Shown: positions 26,343-35,082 of the stretch, one piece after another | Position numbering within the stretch: the stretch's first letter is position 1 | Layout: each line of letters begins with the position of its first letter | Source: Actinomadura oligospora ATCC 43269 | Lineage (GTDB): Bacteria; Actinomycetota; Actinomycetes; Streptosporangiales; Streptosporangiaceae | NCBI RefSeq assembly: GCF_000518265.1 | Contig: NZ_KI912412.1 | Location: forward strand, 287,180 to 351,179 | Reading direction: 5' to 3' | DNA: 64,000 bases | Made by a program: the position numbers and the translations under genes | Notes under the pieces: model-generated | The model's database searches: none | What the model was told of the DNA's origin: nothing | What the model saw: the letters and a program-made list of their open reading frames with translations, nothing else

Positions 26343-27171
26343 GGAACGCCTCCATAACTCGCCGGATCAGCTCGATCGAGCGCTCCACGCTCAAGGCCGA
26401 TCCACTGATCCGCTCGTACCTCAGAGCGTACTTCAGGACATCGGCCGGCGACGCTACCAGCCGCCCCGTCCCGGGGGCGTCCGTGTAAGCGGCCTCTCCC
26501 CAGGGATCTCCTGTGAGGAGCTGAAACGAGCCCGCGAGGCCCGCATGCGCACCGCACTCCCACGAGCGGGGCACGACCCGAATCATGATGTGAGCCTGCT
26601 CGGCCGCGTTCAGCAGATATTCGAGCTGCTCCCGCATGATGCGCGGGGACCCGACCGGCCAGTCCAGGGCGTTCTGGCTCAACAGCAACGAGACGTTGGG
26701 CGGCGCCTGCTCACGCGCGAGCATCTCCTGACGCTGCAAGCGCCTCATCACGATGCCCTCGACATCAGTCTCGATGGATGAGGCGACCAAAGCGCGCGCG
26801 TAGTCCTCGGTCTGGAAGAGCCCCGAGATGACCTGCGCCTCGTAGAGACGAAGCCACGTCGCCTGCTGCTCGAACTTGACGTACTGGGGGAACCATTCGG
26901 GATCGTGCCCAAAGCTCGCATACCACACGAGCAGCGCGAAGAGATCGACCGTCCCCAGCGCCAGGTCGGCCTTCTCCGCAAGAGCCAGGTCGAGTCGCTC
27001 CTCCCCACGCTCAATCCGGGAAACCTTCGACTTGCTGATCTGGAGAGCACGCCCGAGCGCCTCCCCGGACAAACCCTTCCGTTTCCGCGATTGCCGCAGG
27101 TAGTGAGCACTGAAGTTCCACAGGTTGCTCTTGGGGTCCGGAAGCTGAAGAAGCGACTCACGCGTGGCCAT
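26335..27171 (-). CDS. XRE-family regulator with DUF5753 domain (WhiJ-like)
   Basis: A 278-aa DNA-binding protein. The N-terminal XRE helix-turn-helix is at residues about 22-75 (LRQSRKRKGLSGEALGRALQISKSKVSRIERGEERL). The C-terminal DUF5753 domain (about 95-270) has FEQQATWLRLYEAQVISGLFQTEDYARAL and the closing SIELIRRVMEAF. WhiJ-type regulators with DUF397 partners modulate development in Streptomyces; this is family knowledge, not shown here. GGAGGG precedes ATG. It is the first gene of the operon with three DUF397 genes and is divergent from an anti-sigma-type ATPase. Confidence 0.92.
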   Translation of the reverse strand: MATRESLLQLPDPKSNLWNFSAHYLRQSRKRKGLSGEALGRALQISKSKVSRIERGEERLDLALAEKADLALGTVDLFALLVWYASFGHDPEWFPQYVKFEQQATWLRLYEAQVISGLFQTEDYARALVASSIETDVEGIVMRRLQRQEMLAREQAPPNVSLLLSQNALDWPVGSPRIMREQLEYLLNAAEQAHIMIRVVPRSWECGAHAGLAGSFQLLTGDPWGEAAYTDAPGTGRLVASPADVLKYALRYERISGSALSVERSIELIRRVMEAFRD

Positions 27172-27278
27172 GACACCCTCCCTCTTTCCCAACCTTTCCC
27201 GGATGCTGACGGTACACGCGACATCACGCCGCGTCAGGAGAACTGTGTGACTCACGGCACAGGATTCTCGGAAGGCGG

Positions 27279-27776
27279 GTGGCGAGGGTGGGCGATCAGG
27301 TGGGGGACGGCGGGTCGATGTTCCGGCGGGCGTTGTTCGTCAACGCGGACGCGTCGGACACGGCACGGCTCCTGACCAGGCAGGTTCTCGAGAAGTGGGG
27401 GCTGGTCGAGTTGCGGGACGAGGCGGAGACGATCGTGGGCGAGTTCGTCGCGAACGTGGCGGCCGTCCAGCCGCAGGGGACCGTTTTCGGGTTGCGGCTC
27501 ATCCTCGATCGGACGCAGGTCGTCATCGAGATCCACGACCATTCGCCGGACGAGCCGCGTTGGCCCGCGCCCGCGCAGGAGCTCGACCTCCTCGCCGAAT
27601 CCGGACGCGGCCTTTTCATGGTGCGGGCCCTGGCAAACCAGTACGGCCACCGGTTCACGTCCGGCCGGATCAAAATCGTCTGGGCCACGCTGTCCGCGCC
27701 CATCGCCTATGGGAACGGACGGGAATCCGTCACGGGAGCTGAGACTGTGCAGTCGCCAGCTTCTGAGTACCGATGA
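27279..27776 (+). CDS. ATP-binding protein, RsbW/SpoIIAB-like HATPase
   Basis: A 165-aa GHKL-fold protein resembling anti-sigma factor kinases. The N-box is seen in ETIVGEFVANVAAV with Asn at the expected place, the G1 region in EIHDHSPDEPRWP, and G2 in ESGRGLFMVRALANQYG. Such proteins commonly sit next to XRE-DUF397 pairs in actinomycetes and are thought to act in regulatory partner switching. Starts at GTG 27279 or ATG 27318 are possible. Its last 47 bp overlap the 3' end of the convergent XRE gene. Confidence 0.85.
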   Translation: MARVGDQVGDGGSMFRRALFVNADASDTARLLTRQVLEKWGLVELRDEAETIVGEFVANVAAVQPQGTVFGLRLILDRTQVVIEIHDHSPDEPRWPAPAQELDLLAESGRGLFMVRALANQYGHRFTSGRIKIVWATLSAPIAYGNGRESVTGAETVQSPASEYR

Positions 27777-28587
27777 CGCGGAGCAACTTCAGCGCCTCGT
27801 GCGAGTCCGTTCCGGGCGTCGCCGTGTAGAGGATGACCTTCTGGTCCCTTTCCGGCACGACGAGCACATCGCAGTGCAACTCCATAGGGCCGACCACCGG
27901 ATGCACCATCGTCTTGGTGTTGCTACGCCGGATCTCCACGTCGTGCTCCGCCCACACGCGACGGAACAACTCGCTCCCCTCCAGCAACTCCTCTAGCAAA
28001 GCCTTGATGCCCGGGTCGTTCGGGTAGCGACCGCGAGCCGCGCGAAGGTCGGCGGCCGAGGCCCTGGCGAACTGGAAGTACTCGTCCTCCTCGGTGATCT
28101 GCGCCGACTCCGCGACCAGGAAGAACCAGCGGAGCGGGTTGCGGTCGCGGGGCGGCAGCGCCGAGAAGTCGGCGAGGAGCGCCGAGGCCATCGCGTTCCA
28201 GGCGAGGACGTTGTAGGCCGCGTCCAGCACGTAGGCGGGGGTGTCGTCCAGGCGCTCCAGCAGGTGGACGATGCCGGGCGGGACGTCCTGCGGCGGCCCT
28301 TGCGGCGGGGCCGGAGGCTCGCCCGCCAGGTGGAACAGGTGGGTGCGCTCGTCGTCGCTGAGCCGCAGGGCACGCGCCAGCGCGCCGAGGATCTGCCTGG
28401 ACGGGTTGGGTCCGCGCGCCTGCTCCAGCCGGACGTAGTAATCGACCGACATGTCCGCCAGGCGCGCGACCTCCTCGCGGCGCAGGCCGGGCGTGCGGCG
28501 GCGCGATCCGGATGGCAGCCCGACGTCTCCCGGGCTGATGCGGGCGCGGCGGACGCGTAGGAACTGTGCGAGCTCGGCCTTCTCCAC
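27730..28587 (-). CDS. XRE-family regulator with MmyB-like ligand domain
   Basis: A 285-aa transcriptional regulator. The helix-turn-helix is at residues 5-70 (LAQFLRVRRARISPGDVGLP ... RRTPGLRREEVARLADMSVDYYVRLEQ). The C-terminal MmyB-type PAS-like domain spans 100-280 (PAYVLDAAYNVLAWNAMASALL, ending in VLYTATPGTDSHEALKLL-like sequence). This family usually stands divergent from a short-chain dehydrogenase it controls, as it does here. Start GTG at 28587; no other start fits. Confidence 0.9.
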   Translation of the reverse strand: MEKAELAQFLRVRRARISPGDVGLPSGSRRRTPGLRREEVARLADMSVDYYVRLEQARGPNPSRQILGALARALRLSDDERTHLFHLAGEPPAPPQGPPQDVPPGIVHLLERLDDTPAYVLDAAYNVLAWNAMASALLADFSALPPRDRNPLRWFFLVAESAQITEEDEYFQFARASAADLRAARGRYPNDPGIKALLEELLEGSELFRRVWAEHDVEIRRSNTKTMVHPVVGPMELHCDVLVVPERDQKVILYTATPGTDSHEALKLLRVIGTQKLATAQSQLP

Positions 28588-28689
28588 GCGTCCATTCTGC
28601 GGCGGTTTCAGAGCCCAAGGGTGGTACCGCTGATCCCAGCTTCGCGGAGTCTCTCCTTCGCGCGGACGGATGCGGCCAAGCTGACCTGC

Positions 28690-29421
28690 ATGAACGAGAA
28701 GCGCATCGCCCTGGTCACCGGGGCCAACAAGGGAATCGGGTTCGAGGTCGCGCGGATGCTGGGCCGCGAGGGGATGACCGTCCTCGTCGGGGCACGCTCG
28801 GAGGAGCGCGGCGAGAAGGCGGCGGCCGAACTCACCGGCGACGGGCTCGACGCGCGGTTCGTCCGGCTGGACGTCACCGACGACGAGACCATCGAGGCCG
28901 CCGCGAAGTGGATCGAGACCGAGTTCGGACGGCTCGACGTCCTCGTCAACAACGCCGGGATCGCCCCGGCCGAGGCGAGCGTCTCGCCGAGCGAGCTGGC
29001 CGTGGCGGCGCTGCGCATGACGTACGAGACGAACGTGTTCGGCGTCGTCGCCGTCACGAACGCCATGCTGCCGCTCCTGCGCCGCGCCGACGCCGCGCGC
29101 ATCGTGAACGTGTCGAGCGAACTGGGCTCGATCACCCTGCTCAGCGACCCGGACGGCGTCTACTATCCCTTCAACCTGCTGGCCTACAACTCGTCCAAGA
29201 CGGCGCTGAACGGGATCACGCTGTCGTACGCGAAGGAGCTGGCCGACACCGGCATCAAGGTGAACGCCGCCAATCCCGGTTACACGGCCACCGACCTGAA
29301 CGCGCACACCGGTTTCCAGACGGTCGAGCAGGGCGCGGGCTTCGTCGTGCCGCTCGCGCTCCTGCCCGAGGACGGCCCGTCCGGCGGCTTCTTCACCGGG
29401 ACCGAGCCGCTCCCCTGGTGA
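28690..29421 (+). CDS. SDR family NAD(P)-dependent oxidoreductase
   Basis: A 243-aa classical short-chain dehydrogenase. It has the TGANKGIG nucleotide motif at residues 10-17, the NNAG motif (LVNNAGIAP), Ser in VNVSSELGS, and the catalytic YNSSK (Tyr-x-x-x-Lys). The sequence resembles carbonyl reductases. It is divergent from the MmyB-like XRE gene and converges with the P450 gene with only 12 bp between stops. ATG at 28690 chosen because the fold begins there; the ribosome site is weak. Confidence 0.9.
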   Translation: MNEKRIALVTGANKGIGFEVARMLGREGMTVLVGARSEERGEKAAAELTGDGLDARFVRLDVTDDETIEAAAKWIETEFGRLDVLVNNAGIAPAEASVSPSELAVAALRMTYETNVFGVVAVTNAMLPLLRRADAARIVNVSSELGSITLLSDPDGVYYPFNLLAYNSSKTALNGITLSYAKELADTGIKVNAANPGYTATDLNAHTGFQTVEQGAGFVVPLALLPEDGPSGGFFTGTEPLPW

Positions 29422-29433
29422 CGCCGGTGGGCG

Positions 29434-30756
29434 TCAGAACGCGCACTCCAGGTGCTTGATGCCGTTGATGAAGTTGGATTCCAGGCGTTCGGGAGGCGCC
29501 GTGGTCCGGATGTCCGGCAGGCGGCGGAACAACTCGCGGAACATCACGGTGATCTCCTGCCGGGCGAGGTGCGCGCCGAGGCAGAAGTGCGGGCCGGGCG
29601 CGCCGAAGCCCAGGTGCGGGTTCGGGTCACGGGTGATGTCGAACGTGTCGGGGTCGTCGAACACGGTCTCGTCGCGGTTGGCGGAGCAGTAGTACATCAG
29701 GACCTTGTCGCCGTCCTTGAACCACTGTCCGCCCAGCTCGTAGTCGCGCGTGACCGTCCGTCGCATGAGGTTCACCGGGCTCGCGTACCGGACGATCTCC
29801 TCGACGGCCGTCGGCGCGAGCCGTTCGAAGTCCGACGTCCAGAGCGCGCGCTGGCCGGGGTGCCGGGTGAGGAGGTCGAGGCCGTGCGCGATCGCGTTCC
29901 GCGTCGTCTCGTTGCCCGCGACGATCAGCAGGATGAAGAACGAGCCGATCTCCGCGTCCGTGAGCGACTCGCCTTCGACGTTCGCGTGGGTGAGGACCGA
30001 GGTCAGGTCGTCGGCGGGACGCTCCGCGCGCTGCGCGGCGATCTCGTGGACCATCTGCCGCAGCTCCTCGCCCGCCGCGATCACGCTCGGCCCGAGCTCG
30101 GCGAGGTCGGGCATGTACTCGGGGTCGAACGAGCCGACGATCAGGTTGGACAGCTCGAAGACGCGGTCGTGCCGCTCCGGCGGGACGCCCATCAGGTCAC
30201 AGATGATCTTCAGTGGGAGCCGTCCGGCGACCTCGGCGACGAAGTCTCCGCCGCCCTTGGGCCGGAAGTCCTCGATGATCCGGACGGCCGCTGCGTCGAT
30301 CGCGTCGGTGATGCGGGCGACCACGCGGGCCGTGAAGGCGCGCGACACGATCCGGCGCAGGCGGGCGTGCCGCGGATCGTCCATCGTGATCATGGAGCCG
30401 AAGTACTCCATGAACTCCGGCGGCGGGTCGAGCGTCCCGGCGATCGTCCCGCGCGAGGAGCAGAACACCTCCGGACGGCGGCTCGCCTCGGCCACGTCCG
30501 CGTGCCTGACCAGCGCGTAGTGCCCGTTCCCTCGCTGGAACCCGAACGCCTCCATCCACGGCATCTCGGGCTCGGGGAACAGCACCGGGCGGTCCGCCCG
30601 CCGCAGCTCCGCGAACACCGCGACCCGCTCCTCCCAGGGCTTCGCCCAGAACGCCAGGTCACCCGGATTGACGCTCGCCGGGTTGACGCTCGCCGGGTCA
30701 TCGTCCGCCGGTCCGTCTGGGCTGGTGTGATGGTGGAGATCGTCCGGGCCGGACAT
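29434..30756 (-). CDS. Cytochrome P450
   Basis: A 440-aa soluble bacterial P450. The I-helix oxygen motif is AGNETTRN near residue 278, the K-helix ExxR occurs in EEIVRYASP with R downstream, and the heme thiolate signature is FGAPGPHFCLGAHLARQE (Cys near residue 392). The C-terminal NFINGIKHLECAF resembles the CYP124/125/142 group that hydroxylates sterols and methyl-branched lipids; substrate is inference. It is divergent from an epoxide-hydrolase-like gene with a palindromic operator in between. Confidence 0.93.
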   Translation of the reverse strand: MSGPDDLHHHTSPDGPADDDPASVNPASVNPGDLAFWAKPWEERVAVFAELRRADRPVLFPEPEMPWMEAFGFQRGNGHYALVRHADVAEASRRPEVFCSSRGTIAGTLDPPPEFMEYFGSMITMDDPRHARLRRIVSRAFTARVVARITDAIDAAAVRIIEDFRPKGGGDFVAEVAGRLPLKIICDLMGVPPERHDRVFELSNLIVGSFDPEYMPDLAELGPSVIAAGEELRQMVHEIAAQRAERPADDLTSVLTHANVEGESLTDAEIGSFFILLIVAGNETTRNAIAHGLDLLTRHPGQRALWTSDFERLAPTAVEEIVRYASPVNLMRRTVTRDYELGGQWFKDGDKVLMYYCSANRDETVFDDPDTFDITRDPNPHLGFGAPGPHFCLGAHLARQEITVMFRELFRRLPDIRTTAPPERLESNFINGIKHLECAF

Positions 30757-30794
30757 GGTCACCGCCTCTCGCGCACGTCCCTCCATCGTGGCAA

Positions 30795-30808
30795 AGCAAG
30801 CGCTTGCG
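30795..30808. promoter_or_regulatory. Palindromic operator, KstR2-like
   Basis: AGCAAGCGCTTGCG contains the perfect palindrome GCAAGCGCTTGC (30796-30807). It matches the KstR2 consensus AnCAAGnnCTTGnT in all but the last base. It lies between the P450 start and the end of the hydrolase gene, so it probably controls the P450. A TetR-type regulator is not adjacent. Confidence 0.5.
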
Positions 30809-30821
30809 TCAACCCTGGAGT

Positions 30822-31757
30822 TCAGCGGGCGTCGATCCAGCGCAGGATCCGGCGGTTCACCTCGTCCGGACGCTCCAGATGCAGGAAGTGACCGGCGTCC
30901 GGGACGAGTTCGGCCCGCGAGTCCAGCGGGAGGGCACCCAGGAGCGCGGCCCGGTCGGCGAACACTCCGTCCGCGCCGAAGCATCCGTCGGACGCTCCGT
31001 GCAGGTAGAGCGTGGGCCGCTTCCCCGGACGCGACGACGCGTCCTGTTCGGCGGCATAGCGCGGCAGGTGCAGGGACGCGTCGAGCATCGCCCGGTAGTA
31101 GCCGATCGCGGCTTCCATGTGGGCGGGCGTGGCCATGCACCGCATGAAGCGCGCCACCTCGTCCGCCATGCCGCCGACGCCCGTCGTGCCGTCGGCGCCG
31201 TCGCTCGCCGCCGTGCCGTAGCCAGGCGACCAGTCGCGCCAGAGCCCTGCGACGAAGTCCTCGGTCATCGCCATCGCGGCGAGCGGCGTCTGCATGAGGA
31301 AGACGTAGAACGAGCGCTTGAGCTGCTCATATGAGAAGAACGACTGGAGGATCGCGCCCATCGGCGGGACGGCCAGCGTGACGACGCGCCGCCAGCGTTC
31401 CGGCGCGGACGCCGCCGCGGCGTAGGCGGCCGACGCTCCCCAGTCGTGCCCGATCAGGACGGCGTCGCCGTCCCCGCCGAGCACCTCGTGCAGCGCGTTC
31501 GCGTCGGCGGCGAGCGCGCCCGTCTGGTACGCGCCGTCCTTCGGGATCGCGGTGGGCGCGTACCCGCGCATGAACGGCGCGACCGCGCGGTACCCGGCGT
31601 CGGCCAGCTCGGGCAGCAAATGCCGCCACGTGTGCGCCGAGTCGGGGAAGCCGTGGAGGCACAACGCCAGCGGCCCGGACGCGGGCCCGGCCGTCCTGTA
31701 CGCGAACTCCAGCCCGTTCGCCTCGACCACACCCGACCCGATCGCGGGGTCCGTCAT
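30822..31757 (-). CDS. Alpha/beta hydrolase, epoxide hydrolase-like
   Basis: A 311-aa soluble alpha/beta hydrolase. The oxyanion motif is CLHGFPDSAHTW, the nucleophile elbow GHDWGASAAY has Asp near residue 104 as in epoxide hydrolases and haloalkane dehalogenases, and the catalytic His is in PDAGHFLHLERP near the C-terminus. The cap domain carries the two aromatic residues expected for epoxide opening (FYVFLMQ and YYRAM region). GGGAGG precedes ATG. It lies just upstream of the P450 gene in the same direction, and an epoxide hydrolase next to a P450 suggests detoxification or catabolism of an oxygenated lipid. Confidence 0.88.
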   Translation of the reverse strand: MTDPAIGSGVVEANGLEFAYRTAGPASGPLALCLHGFPDSAHTWRHLLPELADAGYRAVAPFMRGYAPTAIPKDGAYQTGALAADANALHEVLGGDGDAVLIGHDWGASAAYAAAASAPERWRRVVTLAVPPMGAILQSFFSYEQLKRSFYVFLMQTPLAAMAMTEDFVAGLWRDWSPGYGTAASDGADGTTGVGGMADEVARFMRCMATPAHMEAAIGYYRAMLDASLHLPRYAAEQDASSRPGKRPTLYLHGASDGCFGADGVFADRAALLGALPLDSRAELVPDAGHFLHLERPDEVNRRILRWIDAR

Positions 31758-31814
31758 CGGGAACCTCCCAAGCGCTCGCTTCGCCCGTGAGCCTATCGAA
31801 CCGTGAGAAGACTC

Positions 31815-31879
31815 ACGAGATGTGCGGATCTCGTTATTATCTCGGCCTGTTTACATCGGAATCCGTACTTGGTTAGCAT
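31815..31879 (+). promoter_or_regulatory. Promoter and inverted repeat upstream of aminotransferase
   Basis: ACGAGAT-N6-ATCTCGT (31815-31834) is a perfect 7-bp inverted repeat. Downstream, TTACAT (31851-31856), 17-bp spacer and TAGCAT (31874-31879) form a good -35/-10 pair. The repeat may be an operator. Confidence 0.45.
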
Positions 31880-31937
31880 CTAGACAACTGGATCGCTCGC
31901 AGACAGCGAGGGATACTCGGCTTTGCGAGGAAGAGTG

Positions 31938-33311
31938 ATGACACACCCGTCCGAGTCGCTTCAGTCGGCCGCCCGCGACCACCTGTGGATGCACTTCGCC
32001 CGGCACTCCCCGGTCGCGGCCGGGGCCGAGGTCCCGATGATCGTCCGGGGCGAGGGCGCGTACGTCTTCGACGACAAGGGCCGGCGCTACCTGGACGGCC
32101 TCGCCGGGCTGTTCACCGTGCAGGCCGGGCACGGCCGCGAGGAGCTCGCCCAGGCCGCCGCCAAGCAGGCCGCCGAGCTCGCCTACTTCCCGATCTGGTC
32201 CTACGGCCACCCGAAGGCCGTCGAGCTCGCCGCGCGGCTCGCCGACCTCGCCCCCGGCGACCTCAACCGCGTCTTCTTCACCACCGGCGGCGGCGAGGCG
32301 GTGGAGAGCGCCTGGAAGCTCGCCAAGCACTACTACAAGCTGGTCGGCAAGCCCACCAAGCACAAGGTGATCAGCCGCGCGGTCGCCTACCACGGCACCC
32401 CGCACGGCGCGCTGACGCTGACCGGCCTCCCCGGGATCAAGGCGCCGTACGAGCCGCTCGTGCCGTCCGGGTTCCGCGTCCCGAACACCAACATCTACCG
32501 GGCGCCCGCGCACGGCGACGACCCCGAGGCGTTCGGCCGCTGGGCCGCCGACCGCATCGAGGAGGTCATCGAGTTCGAGGGCCCCGACACCGTCGCCGCG
32601 GTCTTCCTCGAGCCGGTGCAGAACGCGGGCGGCTGCTTCCCGCCGCCGCCCGGGTACTTCCAGCGCGTCCGCGAGATCTGCGACAAGCACGACGTGCTGC
32701 TCGTCTCGGACGAGGTGATCTGCGCGTTCGGCCGCCTCGGCACGATGTTCGGCTCGCAGAAGTTCGGCTACGAGCCGGACATCATCACCTTCGCCAAGGG
32801 CGTGACCTCGGGATACTCCCCGCTCGGCGGCATGCTCGTCGCGGACCGGCTGTTCGAGCCGTTCGCGCAGGGGACGACCATGTTCGCGCACGGCTACACC
32901 TTCGGCGGACACCCGGTGTCGTCGGCCGTCGCGCTCGCCAACCTCGACCTGTTCGAGCGCGAGGACCTGCTCGGCCACGTGTCCCGCCAGGAGTCGGCGT
33001 TCCGCGCGACCCTGGAGAAGCTGCTCGACCTGCCGATCGTCGGCGATGTCCGCGGCGACGGCTACTTCTACGGCATCGAGCTGGTCAAGGACAAGGCCAC
33101 CAAGGAGACCTTCGACGGCGAGGAGACCGAGCGGCTGCTGCGCGGCTTCCTCGACAAGGCCCTGTTCGAGAACGGCCTGTACTGCCGCGCCGACGACCGC
33201 GGCGACCCGGTCGTCCAGCTCGCGCCGCCGCTGGTCAGCGACCAGGCGCAGTTCGACGAGATCGAGCAGATCCTCCGGTCCGTCCTGACGGAGGCGTGGG
33301 CGAAGCTGTAG
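31938..33311 (+). CDS. Class III aminotransferase (omega-amino acid:pyruvate type)
   Basis: PLP-dependent transaminase of 457 aa. The PLP lysine is in ITFAKGVTSGYSPLGG near residue 288. Other signatures are TTGGGEAVESAWKLA, VAYHGTPHGA, and the Asp-x-x-x motif LLVSDEVICAFGRLG. Its acceptor is probably pyruvate and its donor a beta-alanine, GABA or amine-type substrate. ATG at 31938 is preceded by AGGAAGAG; a TTG at 31923 is less likely. A strong terminator follows the gene. Confidence 0.9.
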   Translation: MTHPSESLQSAARDHLWMHFARHSPVAAGAEVPMIVRGEGAYVFDDKGRRYLDGLAGLFTVQAGHGREELAQAAAKQAAELAYFPIWSYGHPKAVELAARLADLAPGDLNRVFFTTGGGEAVESAWKLAKHYYKLVGKPTKHKVISRAVAYHGTPHGALTLTGLPGIKAPYEPLVPSGFRVPNTNIYRAPAHGDDPEAFGRWAADRIEEVIEFEGPDTVAAVFLEPVQNAGGCFPPPPGYFQRVREICDKHDVLLVSDEVICAFGRLGTMFGSQKFGYEPDIITFAKGVTSGYSPLGGMLVADRLFEPFAQGTTMFAHGYTFGGHPVSSAVALANLDLFEREDLLGHVSRQESAFRATLEKLLDLPIVGDVRGDGYFYGIELVKDKATKETFDGEETERLLRGFLDKALFENGLYCRADDRGDPVVQLAPPLVSDQAQFDEIEQILRSVLTEAWAKL

Positions 33312-33321
33312 CCGCACGCGG

Positions 33322-33351
33322 GAAGGGGCGGGCCGCGCGGCCCGCCCCTTC
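33322..33351. terminator. Bidirectional terminator
   Basis: A 13-bp stem (GAAGGGGCGGGCC with GGCCCGCCCCTTC) and 4-nt loop between the convergent aminotransferase and GMC oxidoreductase genes. Confidence 0.88.
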
Positions 33352-33365
33352 TCCCATGCCCGTTC

Positions 33366-34919
33366 CTATGTCCGCCGGATGATGTCGGCGGCGTACTCGC
33401 CGATCATGACGGACGGCGCGTTGGTATGGCCTCGGATGATCTCCGGCAGGATCGACGCGTCCGCGACCCGCAGCCCGTCGACGCCGCGAACGCGCAGGTC
33501 AGGATCCACGACGGAGTCTTCGTCGGTGCCCATCCGGCAGGTTCCGGTCGGGTGGAAGAGGGTCTCGGCGTGCGCCCGGACGTACGCCCTCAGCGCCGCG
33601 TCGTCGTCGCCCTCCCGGTGCGGCGTCATCGGACGCGTCGCGTACTGGGACACGGGCTCGCCGTCGAGCAGCTTCTCCCCCATCCGCAGCCCGGTGACCA
33701 GGCGCGGAAGGTCGCCGGGCGCGGACAGGTACCCGGGGTCGATCAGCGGTTTGGCGTACGGATCGTCCGACGCGAGGGCGATCCGCCCGGACGACTCGGG
33801 CCGCAGCAGCACCACTCCCAGCGTCACGCCGTGCTCGGTCGGCTCGTCGAGCCCGGCGCGGATGAGCGGGACGGGCGCGAACACCAGCTCCAGGTCGGGC
33901 GCGGGCTGCTCGGGACCGCTGCGGGCGTACACCACGCCCTCCCCGACGTTCGAGGTGAACGGCCCGCGCCTCAGCAGCAGGTAGCGCGCGATGTCGCCAC
34001 GGCTCCCCGCGCCGACCAGCGTGACCGGTTCCGGACAGTGCCGGAGCAGCATGATCGCTAAATGGTCCTGGAGGTGCCGTCCGACCTCGGATCGCTCGAC
34101 GACCGGCTCGACGCCGTGTTCACGCAGGTGGCCCGCGTCGCCGATGCCGGACAGCATGAGCAGGTGCGGGGAGCCGACCGCGCCCGCGCTGAGCACGACC
34201 TCGCGACGCGCGTTGACGCCGCCGCCGCGCGCGAGCCGGACGCCGACGGCCCGTCCGTCCTCGACCATGATGCGCGCGACCTGCGCATTCGTCAGGATCC
34301 GCAGGTTGCGCCGCCGCCGGGCCGGACGCAGGTACGCGTCGGCGGTCGACCAGCGGCGGCCTCGCCGCTGGCTCACCGGGACGATCGAGTAGCCCTCGTT
34401 GTCCGGGCCGTTCAGCTCGTCCAGCCGGGTCAGGCCGGCGTTCTCGCACGTCTGCAGGAACGCGCGGGTCGTGACGTTCGGGTCGCGTTGCTCGGAGATC
34501 GTGACCGGTCCGTCCGTCCCGTACACGTCGCCGGTGTTGCTGCCGACGCGGCCCTCGGCGCGGCGGAAGTACGGCAGGACGTCGTCGTAGGTCCAGCCTG
34601 GCACGTCCCAGCCGTCGTAGTCGGCGCGGGTGCCGCGCGCCCACATCATGGCGTTCATCGAGGACGACCCGCCGAGCATCCGGCCGCGCGGCCAGTAGAT
34701 CTCGCGGCCGTCCAGCCCCGGCTGCCGGGCGGTCTGGAAGTCCCAGTCGAGCGTGGTCTTGAAGAGCCTGGTGAAGGCCGCGGGGATGTGGATCTCCTGC
34801 TTCCGGTCGGTTCCCCCGGCCTCCAGCAGAGCGACCCTGACCGAGGGGTCCTCGGACAACCGGGCGGCCAGCGCCGCTCCGGCGGACCCCGCGCCGACGA
34901 TGACGTAGTCGTAATCCAC
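33366..34919 (-). CDS. GMC-family FAD-dependent oxidoreductase
   Basis: Choline-dehydrogenase-like alcohol oxidoreductase, 517 aa. The ADP-binding motif YVIVGAGSAGAALAARLSE is at the N-terminus, and PRGRMLGGSSSMNAMMWARG is the GMC signature 1. The catalytic His is in LFHPTGTCRMG near residue 458 and the second in IRGHTNAPS. It oxidises an alcohol, likely with a respiratory or quinone acceptor. No betaine aldehyde dehydrogenase is adjacent, so a choline role is not supported. It converges with the aminotransferase. Confidence 0.92.
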   Translation of the reverse strand: MDYDYVIVGAGSAGAALAARLSEDPSVRVALLEAGGTDRKQEIHIPAAFTRLFKTTLDWDFQTARQPGLDGREIYWPRGRMLGGSSSMNAMMWARGTRADYDGWDVPGWTYDDVLPYFRRAEGRVGSNTGDVYGTDGPVTISEQRDPNVTTRAFLQTCENAGLTRLDELNGPDNEGYSIVPVSQRRGRRWSTADAYLRPARRRRNLRILTNAQVARIMVEDGRAVGVRLARGGGVNARREVVLSAGAVGSPHLLMLSGIGDAGHLREHGVEPVVERSEVGRHLQDHLAIMLLRHCPEPVTLVGAGSRGDIARYLLLRRGPFTSNVGEGVVYARSGPEQPAPDLELVFAPVPLIRAGLDEPTEHGVTLGVVLLRPESSGRIALASDDPYAKPLIDPGYLSAPGDLPRLVTGLRMGEKLLDGEPVSQYATRPMTPHREGDDDAALRAYVRAHAETLFHPTGTCRMGTDEDSVVDPDLRVRGVDGLRVADASILPEIIRGHTNAPSVMIGEYAADIIRRT

Positions 34920-35082
34920 ACCTTAGAGATATCACCTGCTCGCTCTGTTGACTCGAGATAACCGCGTTTCGGTCTGACCGATTGCGGCGCTGTGATGCAT
35001 GCCACAGTGCTCGCCACGAACCGTTCGCGCCACGATCACGTCTGGGACAAAGCACCCCCTTTCCGGCGAGAGGATCTGCCCG

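Noticed and set aside
33366..34919. Choline dehydrogenase (betA) assignment
   Set aside because: GMC motifs are general and no betaine aldehyde dehydrogenase or choline transporter is adjacent.
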